This document shows positions 11,301-18,289 of a stretch of DNA of 22,668 nt, in pieces (position 1 is the stretch's first letter; each line of letters starts with the position of its first letter). Location: the NCBI GenBank assembly GCA_010014835.2, contig JAAAKB020062547.1, positions 1 through 22,668 of the forward strand, read 5' to 3'. The stretch is from Apostichopus leukothele. Lineage: Eukaryota; Echinodermata; Holothuroidea; Aspidochirotida; Stichopodidae. Under the pieces are notes generated by a model. It was not told the DNA's origin. It searched no databases and was given only the letters and a program-made list of their open reading frames with translations. The position numbers and the translations under genes were made by a program.

Positions 11301-14300
11301 CCTCCTGCTAAATTCATAGATTTTCAAAGTCTGTAAAATTATATCCATTAGTAATATATATACTTATAATGAAGTATCAAGTCTGAAAATGCACATAAGT
11401 ACAACAATAAATTCCCAATGTATTTTAATTGTTTACAGTTGTGCTTGCCGGTGCTTATTGCATCTGTTGATACACTGAAGCTATGCAACTATTGTGTCCA
11501 ACCACAACCCTGTATAAACTTTTCCAAAGAGAGAATGTGCAGGATTCACACCTTGAATCATTTAACATTTAATATATATTGCATCACTGTGTAGGCTACC
11601 CCCCCCCCCACCCTTCAATAGAGACAAAAAGGAAATTAAAATGGGTAAAAAAGAGACGATGTAATAAAACAGAATGGCCTGTCAAACTTCAAGTGTTAAA
11701 ATGTAACCTATTCATGTATGATGTGGGGGTGTGGAGGGGGGGGGGGAGGTGTAAAGAAAATTAAGGTCATTTCCAAAGTGCAGCTATCGCTCACTTTATC
11801 AGGGCCTTCCTAATGAAGAACCCTGGCTACACCAATGTCAATATTGATAGTAAACTATAACAAACTGTTACAGCTAGACTTGAAAATGTAGCCTCAGTAT
11901 GTGGTAGACTTATGTGTGCACCTATTAGTTATCATTAATTGGTTTCCAGAGCATTTAAAGGTATGCTGTATTGACCCCAAATATGCCAGATATTCAAAAG
12001 TTGGTCACCTTTGGTCAAAAATTCTTTTTTTTACCACCCTGGAGGAAATTAACCTCATTGGGACATTCAGTCATCTTGTGTGTTCATTTAGAATGTCTGA
12101 GAACAATTTGTAGGAAAGTACTTTTAGAAAACTTTTAGCAATTATAGCACGCTATAATTTGGGCATATACAGACTACCTTTAAGGTTTGAAATGACGGTC
12201 AAATCATAGATTGCCTTTTCTTTATGCCAATATTTCTTTTTACTGTTCAGAAATCTCCTTGTTTTGTTGCAGTAGTCCATCTTATCATCTTTGTAGTTTG
12301 TGGCTTGCTCATATTCAGTTTTTTATTTGCTCTTTTCAGTGTGGAAAATTCGTTCCAGTTATTGTGCCAGTATACATTAAGCCACTTCTAGAGTTCATAA
12401 CAGACAGTGTTGTCCGACATACTGCTGGAATCTCCACCTCAAACAACTATGTTTTTGCTAATAACCGTAAGTTTCCATCATTTGTTTCTTGTAGATATGA
12501 TAGACAAATAAATCTTCTAGACAGTATTAGCTTCCAATGTGTATAATTAATGAGGGATATTTCATTTGAATGAAGCTTCCTCCTCTTTAATTAATACAAT
12601 GGGGTATACATACAGTACTTGTTTCATGCAGCAGACTTGTGCATCATGTTTCCCTAAACTAGATAACTTGTATTTTCTGTTTGAAACTGGTTTGTTTCCT
12701 CCTTATACTGACCATTTAACTGCTTGTGTCTTAGAGTGACTTATAAGGTGGTAGGATTATTGAAGACAGCCATGAATAGTTGCAATGGTTTAATGAATTG
12801 GTTGTTTCTTTCCTGTATGTCGTACAACATCCTTCAGTTGTTGCTCCCTCCATGACAAAGATTGCAAGTCAACATCTTCAGTGTGTTTGCATCTAGTAAT
12901 ATTCTTCCCTTCAAAAACTCATATGATCTGTTTGGTTACATTTCCAATGTTGTTAAATTATTTATTGGAAATACATTTAAATTAAATGTGGGGTATCCAG
13001 TAAGCTTTAATCCGACTTTTGATTTGTTCACAGGATCAGGAGTCATCCGGGGAGGCTATGCCATGGTCGTCATGACAAATGAAGCACCTCTAACCAAACC
13101 AGAGAGGATCAGAGGAACAAATATGAGACGCTTTATGGCAACCATGAGCCAGGTGATTGGTCTTAATTTACAGCGAATGCAGTGAAACACCAGGTGTTCT
13201 TGCATCTGTGGTTTTGTAATGTTAATGAATGTGTTGACATTAAAATGTGTCAGAACATGCAGTTACAGAACAGATAACTCTGGTTGCTAATAAATTTAAC
13301 ATTATTGCAAAGTTGCCACAATTATACAGAGCTATTTGTGTTTGCAAGATGAAAGTACTTTAGTATCTGTCAACCATTTTATTTTAAAATGACTTTTCTT
13401 GTACAGGGGCTGAACATTTCACCCCAACAGCAAAGATGGGTTGTGGATCATATGGGACACACCCTTGACGTGCACAACATACATTACAAGAGCACACTGG
13501 ATGTCATTGAACGAGTTGATATTTCAAAGCTACTTCTCATGATGGACCTTGGACAAATTGGCCGCTTCAAGGGCAAGAGGCTTGATGAAATCCAATTTGA
13601 AGGTATGTCTATAATACTACTTCAAAGATTTATTTGTCACCATCATACACAAACAGGATCGGGCAAGACATACCTTTCTGATTAATTTAAGGGAAGTCTG
13701 GATCTATGTAATAGCAATTATGGTGACATGGGTGTTCAGAAACACTCATTTGATATCTTTCAGTGGATTTGTTGAGAGATAGATGTTGTTCCACCATAAG
13801 CTTTCCAATGTTTTGACAGGTTATTCAGGAGGTAGATTATTACAAAGGTTTATGTTAGTCATAAAGTCCTTACAGTGCTAAAAATAAAGTTATAGAAAAA
13901 GGTTTTGATATTACTCTAGTATATTGACTATGATTACTTGAAAGATTTACGTAACACGGTGAGGGGGAAATCATGAGGGGAGCCCACTTATCATATGTTT
14001 AATGAGATAAATTACAGTTAAAACATCATGCTCAGTTGATATATATCAATCTATTTTTTACGTTGATGTTTCTTTCTCAGAACTGCTTGGCCAGACACAG
14101 AATGGTGCTACCAGTGAAGCCTCAGAGAGACAAGATGATGAAGCTGAGCAAGATTATCTTCCTGAATTGCCAGAAGAAGATGAGGAGTCATTGTTAATAT
14201 GTAAGAACTGCAGTTCAATGATAAAAGAATAGTGCAGATCAAAATCTTCTGTTGATGTGTTACAGAGGAATAAATCCTAAGCACTCTTACAAAACATTCA

Positions 14301-15143
14301 CTTAATCCAAAAACGGTCAAATTTTTTCTCCTACAAATTACAGTGGATCATCATGAAACTTGGACAGTACTATCATTGATCAATGTTACATATGGGGTGC
14401 CGGGCGACTTCATTACTTAAAAAGAAAATCAGGCTGTACCAATAGAAATGTTTGAATTAGGGGACTAATCACAAGTGAAGTTGGTTGATGTGATAACTTC
14501 ATGTGGGCTGAAGGTAATGAAGCTCTACTTTTTAGAATGATTACATTTATAGTTCCAGACCTAAGCAAGTACTTGTTTCACTGCAACAACATTGAACAAC
14601 ATGTTTAAGGTAAAGTATGCTACATGACATTTCCACTTTAAGGCTGATCCCAGAACTTTGAAAACCTTGCTGCACACTATACTAGGGGAAAGCGCTTCCA
14701 AGTTTTGGCAAAATTTGGTTAAGAATGCAGTGTACATAATTCTATTTATTTTAGTTACCCCTTGATTGTGAGAATTTTCTCGTTTTCTGCATTTACACTT
14801 CTACTTCTTGTAAGCTGGCTGCTGTACCTGCATGTTCTTCTCAAATATTGTAGTTGACGGCATATGCATTTTCTTTTGATTAGAACTTTATCTTTCTGTT
14901 GCAGTTGATCATACTAAGAAGCGAAAACGAAGGACAAGTAAACCGAGACACAAATGGACCCAAGAGGAAATTGATGAGCTGAAGCAATTGTTCGACATCT
15001 ACTTCAGAAAAGACAAAACACCAGGTGAAAAGGCGGTGAAAAAAGCAATGGAACGTAGCAGAGAGAGAGAAGGTACTGTGTGGCAACTGCCACTAAAAAG
15101 TATCAAATCCAAAGTCAGCTGGCTGAGGTTACACAAAAAGTAA
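2473..15143 (+). CDS. SET domain / tyrosine-recombinase / Myb-like fusion protein, 14 coding exons
   Basis: Joined exons: 2473-2572, 3913-4054, 5129-5318, 5515-5578, 7086-7205, 7598-7708, 8703-8813, 9129-10638, 11168-11291, 12340-12466, 13034-13152, 13407-13602, 14081-14200 and 14905-15143. Every junction has AG and GT at the intron ends and keeps frame, giving about 1,090 residues and a TAA stop. The start ATG has an in-frame TAG at 2467-2469 directly before it, and that TAG doubles as a likely splice acceptor for a 5' UTR exon. Order of parts: SET domain (about 24-140), acidic repeats (166-279), acidic Ser-rich stretch (280-335), zinc-finger motifs (409-428 and 507-526), recombinase core and catalytic region (about 660-970), acidic linker (972-1011), basic plus Myb-like domain (1012-1090). 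The C-terminal two thirds match a family of large uncharacterised animal proteins common in fish and cnidarians that I recognise by motif. Those resemble host genes derived from Crypton-type tyrosine recombinases. The role is inferred to be nuclear DNA or chromatin binding. The exact gene name is unknown to me. Confidence 0.85.
2573..3912 (+). other. Intron 1 of the SET-recombinase gene
   Basis: GTAAGT donor, and acceptor TTTAG after a CTTTTTC tract. It holds a near-perfect 51-nt hairpin (3785-3835), a duplicated TGTCGCTAAC word near 3308-3336 and a small inverted repeat (CCTGAATTA at 3317-3325 against 3351-3359). No coding exon is apparent. Confidence 0.8.
3785..3835. repeat. Near-perfect hairpin with a 3-nt loop
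   Basis: CTGTTCACTGAATCAGTCTC-GAAT (3785-3808) pairs with 3812-3835 over 24 positions with two mismatches, leaving a GGA loop. One of the two mismatches would be a G-U pair in RNA from one strand. The loop is shorter than in usual microRNA precursors, so a foldback repeat is as likely as an RNA gene. Confidence 0.8.
4055..5128 (+). other. Intron 2 of the SET-recombinase gene
   Basis: GTAAGA donor and TTTCATAG acceptor. AT-rich, with a short local duplication (AAGAGTAATAT repeated near 5060-5090). I see no exon, RNA gene or recognisable transposon. Confidence 0.7.
5515..5578 (+). CDS. Coding exon 4, basic spacer after the SET domain
   Basis: Encodes residues 145-165 (ASSEYLEKARKTNRKGDTQQA). 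It enters in phase 0 and leaves in phase 1, so it sets the phase on which all the duplicated exons that follow depend. It is rich in Lys, Arg and Gln and follows the SET fold directly, so it may be a post-SET extension or linker. No domain is recognised. Confidence 0.75.
5579..7085 (+). other. Intron 4, start of the repeat array
   Basis: GTAACA donor and TTTCCAG acceptor. It contains a two-copy degenerate tandem repeat (5731 onward, period about 136 bp). From about 6378 it contains the first two units of the long array that continues to 9094. No coding exon was found in it. Confidence 0.7.
5731..5990. repeat. Two-copy degenerate tandem repeat, period about 136 bp
   Basis: A unit beginning GTGAAACCATG at 5731, with AATATCTCAAGAAGAAAGC inside it, recurs from 5867 as GTGAAAACCGTG followed by AATATCACAAGAAAGGAAGC. 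AGTAGAAGAAGC in the first unit matches AGTAAAAGAAGCC in the second. It looks like an old interspersed repeat rather than a gene. Confidence 0.6.
7086..7205 (+). CDS. Coding exon 5, acidic repeat A
   Basis: Encodes residues 166-205 (120 nt, phase 1-1). Landmarks are FEKSGNVGSDADGEESDSND, then ELNKNQQ. It is clearly homologous to the next two exons and is the longest of the three by three codons. It is rich in Asp, Glu, Ser and Asn with no fold expected, and probably acts as a flexible spacer between the SET domain and the DNA-interacting part. CK2-like Ser-Asp/Glu sites are frequent, which is family-neutral. Confidence 0.85.
7598..7708 (+). CDS. Coding exon 6, acidic repeat B
   Basis: Encodes residues 206-242 (111 nt, phase 1-1). 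DVEKCGNVEDDRDDGEDSGN and then SNMNQQ align with exons A and C. It is the only copy with a Cys (EKCGN). Acceptor TTTTCAG, donor GTAAGG. Because its length is a multiple of three and both phases are 1, it can be skipped or copied without a frame change. Confidence 0.85.
8703..8813 (+). CDS. Coding exon 7, acidic repeat C
   Basis: Encodes residues 243-279 (111 nt, phase 1-1). TDVEKSGNDPDGEDSLSND and then ELNMNQQ match A and B. Its end (AACATGAATCAACAAA then GTAAGGA) is nearly identical to that of exon B. The following intron is short (315 bp) and consists almost wholly of array repeat. Confidence 0.85.
9129..10638 (+). CDS. Large coding exon 8: acidic region, zinc-finger motifs, recombinase core-binding region
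   Basis: Encodes residues 280-782 in one 1,510-nt exon. Residues 280-335 are Ser/Asp/Glu-rich, followed by a second acidic patch (TEPEEDE) and a basic run (GRKKKCKR). A finger with Cys409, Cys412, His422 and His428 follows (spacing 2-9-5). A second has Cys507, Cys510, His522 and Cys526 (spacing 2-11-3). The stretch from about 540 to 765 is alpha-helical in character and corresponds to the N-terminal core-binding part of tyrosine recombinases. The exon ends in SYNRRRPGEVQAIR, the box-I arginine motif (Arg774, with Glu777 three residues later). An exon this large, in a gene with otherwise small exons, fits descent from an intron-poor mobile element that later gained introns. The acceptor is TTTTAG at 9123-9128; reading upstream of it is not coding. 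Confidence 0.9.
10639..11167 (+). other. Intron 8
   Basis: GTAAGA donor (overlapping an in-frame TAA) and TTTCCAG acceptor. AT-rich with no recognisable feature. Confidence 0.7.
11168..13602 (+). CDS. Tyrosine-recombinase catalytic region (coding exons 9-12)
   Basis: Exons 11168-11291, 12340-12466, 13034-13152 and 13407-13602 encode residues 783-971. Exon 9 continues box I with LSSYFSR and ends EVRGK. Exon 10 begins CGKFVPVIVP and ends NNYVFANN. Exon 11 carries box II, RIRGTNMRRFMATMSQ, in which Arg898 matches the second catalytic Arg of the H-x-x-R motif and Thr895 replaces His. Exon 12 carries DHMGHTLDVHNIHYKS, with His924 and Tyr933 nine residues apart exactly as in the LGH...Y motif of phage-type integrases. 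It ends with the family tail ISKLLLMMDLGQIGRFKGKR-LDEI. The key nucleophile and both arginines are therefore present. Whether the protein cuts DNA is not known; in domesticated Crypton genes the catalytic residues are often lost. Confidence 0.85.
11599..11746. repeat. Paired poly-C and poly-G runs
   Basis: C11-A-CCC at 11599-11613 is nearly complementary to the G-rich tract at 11725-11746 (G5, T, GTGGA, G11). The arms could form a GC stem, and the G tract alone could form a quadruplex. Homopolymer lengths are prone to sequencing error. Confidence 0.7.
11955..12183. mobile_element. MITE, copy 2
   Basis: This 229-bp relative of the element at 1809-2019 has the same TTAAAGGTA start, TACCTTTAA end and shared interior words (GATATTCAAA, GGGACATTCA, TCATCTTGTG, AGCAATTATAGC). 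It carries an extra T-rich stretch near 12018-12045. Its 3' inverted repeat is more decayed than that of copy 1 (GGGCATATACAGACTACC). It sits wholly inside intron 9. Confidence 0.8.
12467..14904 (+). other. Introns 10-13 of the SET-recombinase gene
   Basis: Apart from exons 11-13 listed elsewhere, this stretch consists of introns 12467-13033, 13153-13406, 13603-14080 and 14201-14904. All have GT starts and AG ends. I see no repeat of note, no RNA gene and no extra coding exon. Homologues have a few more residues between the YVFA and IRGG motifs, so a very short exon missed in 12467-13033 is possible, though the frame closes without one. Confidence 0.6.
14081..14200 (+). CDS. Coding exon 13, acidic linker
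   Basis: Encodes residues 972-1011 (120 nt, phase 1-1). ERQDDEAEQDYLPELPEEDE is the core, flanked by Gln/Thr/Ser. It separates the recombinase fold from the basic C-terminal domain. The same arrangement, an acidic linker after LDEI, is seen in the related animal family. No domain is recognised. Confidence 0.85.
14905..15143 (+). CDS. Last coding exon: nuclear-localisation signal and Myb/SANT-like domain
   Basis: Encodes residues 1012-1090 and the TAA stop. KKRKRR (1016-1021) looks like a nuclear-localisation signal. From Lys1028 the sequence KWTQEEIDELKQLF opens a Myb/SANT-like three-helix domain. TPGEKAVKKAM and then VWQLPLKSIKSKVSWLRL form the later helices, the last being the usual DNA-recognition helix. 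The PGE motif and final helix align by eye with the C-terminus of the related fish family (KWESAEV, VPGKTE, WRGIKFYI). The role is probably DNA binding. Crypton elements also carry a C-terminal DNA-binding domain (GCR1_C type), but I cannot say this is the same one. Confidence 0.85.
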
Positions 15144-15144
15144 A

Positions 15145-15150
15145 AATAAA
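15145..15150 (+). terminator. AATAAA poly(A) signal candidate, proximal
   Basis: AATAAA starts two bases after the stop codon. This would give an extremely short 3' UTR, so the distal signal is more likely. Confidence 0.3.
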
Positions 15151-15650
15151 CATCTATTTCAGAGGAAAAGTTCCATTCTGGTTTTGTAGATCAAGGTGGT
15201 TAAACTTAACAATGCAGTAGAAATGGAAAAAGTACAGCAAAATGGTTTTTCAGATATGTTATCATGTTGTTGACATTTTCATCTTGCTCTTGGATGTGGT
15301 TATTAATAGAGCGTACATGATTTATCTTGTTTCATTATATAAAGTTTGTAAGTTTTGCATCTTGTTGATGGAGAATATTTTCCCATCTATCTGCTTCTTA
15401 TTTAGCACCACTTTTGTGCTGCATAATTGTAAGGTACAAAAAATGAGCAAACTTTTACATTTTAAATGAGTACTAGGTTTTCCACATGTTGTGATCCTTT
15501 CAAATGACCAATAAGGACAATGTTTTTCATTGCTAGACATGTACTCAAAGCTTCAATGCACTATGCTTCAATTTCTACGTGTTGCATGGAAGGTATATCA
15601 ACTTCTGATTCCCCATGAGTAAAGCTGCAATTGGTCACTTCTCATCTAAA

Positions 15651-15690
15651 AGATAACAAGTATATTAGTAAGATAACAAGTATATTAGTA
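15651..15690. repeat. Perfect 20-bp tandem duplication
   Basis: AGATAACAAGTATATTAGTA occurs twice head to tail with no difference, which suggests a recent event such as replication slippage. It lies in the probable 3' UTR of the SET-recombinase gene. Confidence 0.9.
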
Positions 15691-15838
15691 AACATTCCTT
15701 ACTGTTTTTGCCTTCTTTTGTAAAAGCAAGCTGCTTATGTATAAGAGTGCTGTTTTACGTCACAGATTTGTTTCACTTTATAAAAAAAACTGATGGTTTG
15801 ATATCTTTTAACTTGTTCGTTTGGAAGTTGTTGTTCAC

Positions 15839-15844
15839 AATAAA
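15839..15844 (+). terminator. AATAAA poly(A) signal candidate, distal
   Basis: AATAAA in the context CACAATAAAAGTGTTAATA, followed within about 50 bases by T-rich and GT-rich sequence. It would give a 3' UTR of roughly 700 nt. Confidence 0.45.
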
Positions 15845-16219
15845 AGTGTTAATATAGGCATGCTAAGTTTGTCATGTTTCATTTGTCAATGTTTACTAAC
15901 TAAATCAAGAATTGAAATGTCATAGCTGTTATTCTTAAATTCATTTTACTTAAAGTAGAACATAATTTTGCCTTCATGCACGGTAAGGCTGAAAAATATC
16001 ACCCTCCTGGTAAATACCATTGCTGTTCTTGTCAAGCGTCTTTTTGCTCGGCTTAAATGAGTATGTGACCATGCTCAGTCTAATGTGCTTGCATGGTTGT
16101 AATCTTGCATTTGTCCCAAGTCAAGAAAGACAAACAGAAAATGAAGGAAGGCAGGGACTTTTTTAAAAATACGACCGACAATGGTAATTTTTGTTACCTA
16201 TACTGTGCAAAACAGACAA

Positions 16220-16502
16220 AGGCCCACAAGGACGTATAATTTCAGCCCATAAGGTGTCTGACTGAAAATACCCACACAGCTATGTACAGATACAGTAGTT
16301 GCACAGTGGTCATTTCTACTAACTGGTAACATACAAAGAAGACCCATTGTGTATATACAAGGAAAAGCCCACAAGGAAGATTACATTCAACCCACAAAGT
16401 GATGCACAACTTACTAAATTTGGCATCCCCACTATGTATTGCTATGATGAAATACTCAACCCACAACGAACATACAGTGAAAAGCCCACAATGTATCTAA
16501 TG
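16220..16502. repeat. CCCACAA-rich interspersed repeat related to the 6.4-9.1 kb array
   Basis: Words such as AAAAGCCCACAA, TTCAACCCACAAAG and ACATACAGTGAAAAGCCCAC recur irregularly. They resemble AAACCCCACA..CATACATAAAAGCCCAG in the intronic array of the SET-recombinase gene. It runs straight into the (TATG)n microsatellite. Confidence 0.55.
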
Positions 16503-16655
16503 TAAGTATGTATGTATGTGTGTATGTATGTATGGGTGTATGTGTGGGTGTGTGTGTGTGTATGTATGTATGTATGTATGCGTGGGTGTATGTATGTATG
16601 TATGTATGTATGTATGTATTATATGTATTGTATTTATTGTATGTATGTATGTATT
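16503..16655. repeat. Imperfect (TATG)n / (TGTG)n microsatellite
   Basis: Mostly TATG units with interspersed GTGTGG and TGTG runs, ending in TTATT variants. Long open frames on both strands here are repeat artefacts. Confidence 0.95.
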
Positions 16656-17433
16656 TATTATCACAGTGAATCCAGGTAATCATTATTTTGGAAACAAAGT
16701 TCCACTGAAAGATATATTCTTTTCTTAGATTTGAAATGTTATATGCATTTTATCAGAGATCGATGTAAAGCTATTACCTATAAATATATCCTTCCATTTT
16801 TAGCTGAATATTTTATCCTGCATATCTAAGATTAATTTGAAAGAAACCTTGGCTGGAATAGGACCCCTTTTTACTGTGAATAATTATTCAAGTTCACACT
16901 AAGTGATATGTGATGTCATCTTAGCCAATGATCTTTAAAAGCTCTACTTAAGCTATTACAGTCTTCTTCTTGATTCATCATTGTAACCTGGTACATTTGG
17001 AATATTTGCTTAGCTTTCAATGTTCTCTTTACCAAGAATTAAAACTAATTGTATCCAATTTGTAGCAATATGTTTTCCCTATGTGGATAATTGATTGACA
17101 AACTGTAAAGAAAGACGAAGACATTTTCAACTGAAGTATCCTGAAGACATCAATATTTTTTGCTGTTGCCAGATGCATTTACAAAATATCACATAATTTG
17201 AAGAAAAATCATATCTTATAGATACAAAATGCAGTGAGAATGAGGTTTGTTGTTAATTAGCCTTAGTATTCAGAAAATGTTCAACAGTTTTGCCAACCAA
17301 TCAAGTTCAGCTACCCGAAGAACCTTTAACTAATTACCAGATATAACATTATTGATTGCTAGTTATGAACAATGTACATTACAAGATGTAAAGAATGTTA
17401 TTTTATTTTATGTGGTTTTACTCTCTTTTCAAG

Positions 17434-17553
17434 CTTCCTTCAACCCATGTAACCCCAGTCCATGTCTGAATAATGGTATCTGCTCAGTGAATGGTAACAC
17501 CTTCCAATGCACATGTGTGGGTGGATTCACTGGTCCAACGTGTGCTATTCCAC
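17434..17553 (+). CDS. EGF-like domain exon (EGF 1)
   Basis: A 120-nt phase 1-1 exon encoding one complete EGF module: NPCNPSPCLNNGICSV, then FQCTCVGGFTGPTCAIP. All six cysteines are present (C-x4-C-x5-C-x8-C-x1-C-x8-C). The acceptor (CTTTTCAAG) and donor (GTAAGT) are good. EGF modules of this type occur in secreted or cell-surface proteins and mediate protein contacts. The phase matches the HYR exons downstream, so this is part of the same EGF/HYR gene. No calcium-binding signature is evident. Confidence 0.85.
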
Positions 17554-18040
17554 GTAAGTGTTGTCAACAAATTTAGTTCTCGTAGCATAGACAGCAGCTA
17601 AACTGGTAGATTGTTCACTCTACACTACATAGATGGAAATGTAGACCTCTTGATGCAAGAAGTCATGAACAATTTTCATATGGCATGTGTGCCAACTTAC
17701 TATGTCAATAGAACACCAACTTTTTTGGGGGGTCTTACAGAATTGTGCTGTTAGTTGTTTTGTTGTCCAAATTAATGGCACAAATCATACACATAGAGTA
17801 ATTCACATCTATTCTGCCCAAAAAAGTTTCACTGTAATTTATTTAGCCCTGAAGAGAAAGGAATACTTTCTTTTAGGAAAACTGTGTATGTTGACCACAG
17901 GGAGGAAATATAAGTACCATTAAGTGTTCTACCCTTCATGTGATAGTAGATGGTTACAGTAGCAGCGGATAATCTGTAGGAGAAATGCTATTTGTTTCGT
18001 CTCAGTGTGTCTTACATGGTAAGGTATGGGATATAAGGAG
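17554..18040 (+). other. Intron between EGF 1 and HYR 1
   Basis: Starts with a good GTAAGT donor. No further exon is seen in its 487 bp, and its 3' end is purine-rich, so the acceptor is doubtful. Confidence 0.6.
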
Positions 18041-18289
18041 ATGACAATGGGCAACAGTGGACAAAGGTAATTACACTGATTGTGGTGACTGCACCTACGG
18101 GGAGTACCTCAGCAGTAGCAACATTTACAACTCCAACCTGCACCGATGCAGAACAAGGCACATTATTTGCTTCTTGTGACCCTGCTTCAGATACAAGCTT
18201 TCCTCTGGGTGCTACTTCTGTCACTTGTACTTGCCAAGATAATGAAGGCCTGCAAAGCGAATGTTTATTTATTGTTCAAGTTAATGAAG
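18041..18289 (+). CDS. HYR domain exon (HYR 1), possibly degenerate
   Basis: Encodes a hyalin-repeat module: VVTAPTGSTSAVATFTTPTC, FPLGATSVTCTCQDNEG, then FIVQVN. With the acceptor taken after 18040 the exon is 249 nt, phase 1-1, close to the 243 nt of the intact HYR exon at 21407. Two oddities stand out. The acceptor context is purine-rich with no pyrimidine tract. The first strand, where HYR domains usually have CP (as in LQCPAVF of HYR 2), reads KVITLIVV with no cysteine. The donor GTATCC is acceptable. HYR modules are immunoglobulin-like folds in extracellular adhesion proteins such as hyalin. Confidence 0.6.

Larger units (their letters stand above)
11292..12339 (+). other. Intron 9, with G/C homopolymer runs and a MITE
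   Basis: GTAATT donor and TCTTTTCAG acceptor. An 11-base C run followed by ACCC (11599-11613) faces a G-rich stretch (11725-11746, including an 11-base G run) about 110 bp later. A MITE copy lies at 11955-12183. No coding exon is seen. Confidence 0.75.
15144..17433. other. 3' UTR and intergenic region
   Basis: No coding exon is supported. It contains a perfect 20-bp duplication, a CCCACAA-rich repeat and a (TATG)n microsatellite, each listed separately. The last part (about 16.7-17.43 kb) is AT-rich. The open frame entering the EGF exon from 17352 has no ATG, so its hydrophobic stretch is an intronic pyrimidine tract and not a signal peptide. Confidence 0.6.

Noticed and set aside
7086-13602. 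An intact, currently mobile Crypton transposon
   Set aside because: The recombinase region is split by several proper introns, is joined in frame to a SET domain and repeated linker exons, and shows no element boundaries. It behaves as a host gene.
16456-16728. Tyr/Thr/His-rich and Cys/Val-rich open frames near 16.5 kb
   Set aside because: Microsatellite translations on both strands.
17352-17433. Hydrophobic stretch VILFYVVLLSFQA before EGF 1, looking like a signal peptide
   Set aside because: There is no in-frame ATG and the stretch coincides with the pyrimidine tract and acceptor of the EGF exon.
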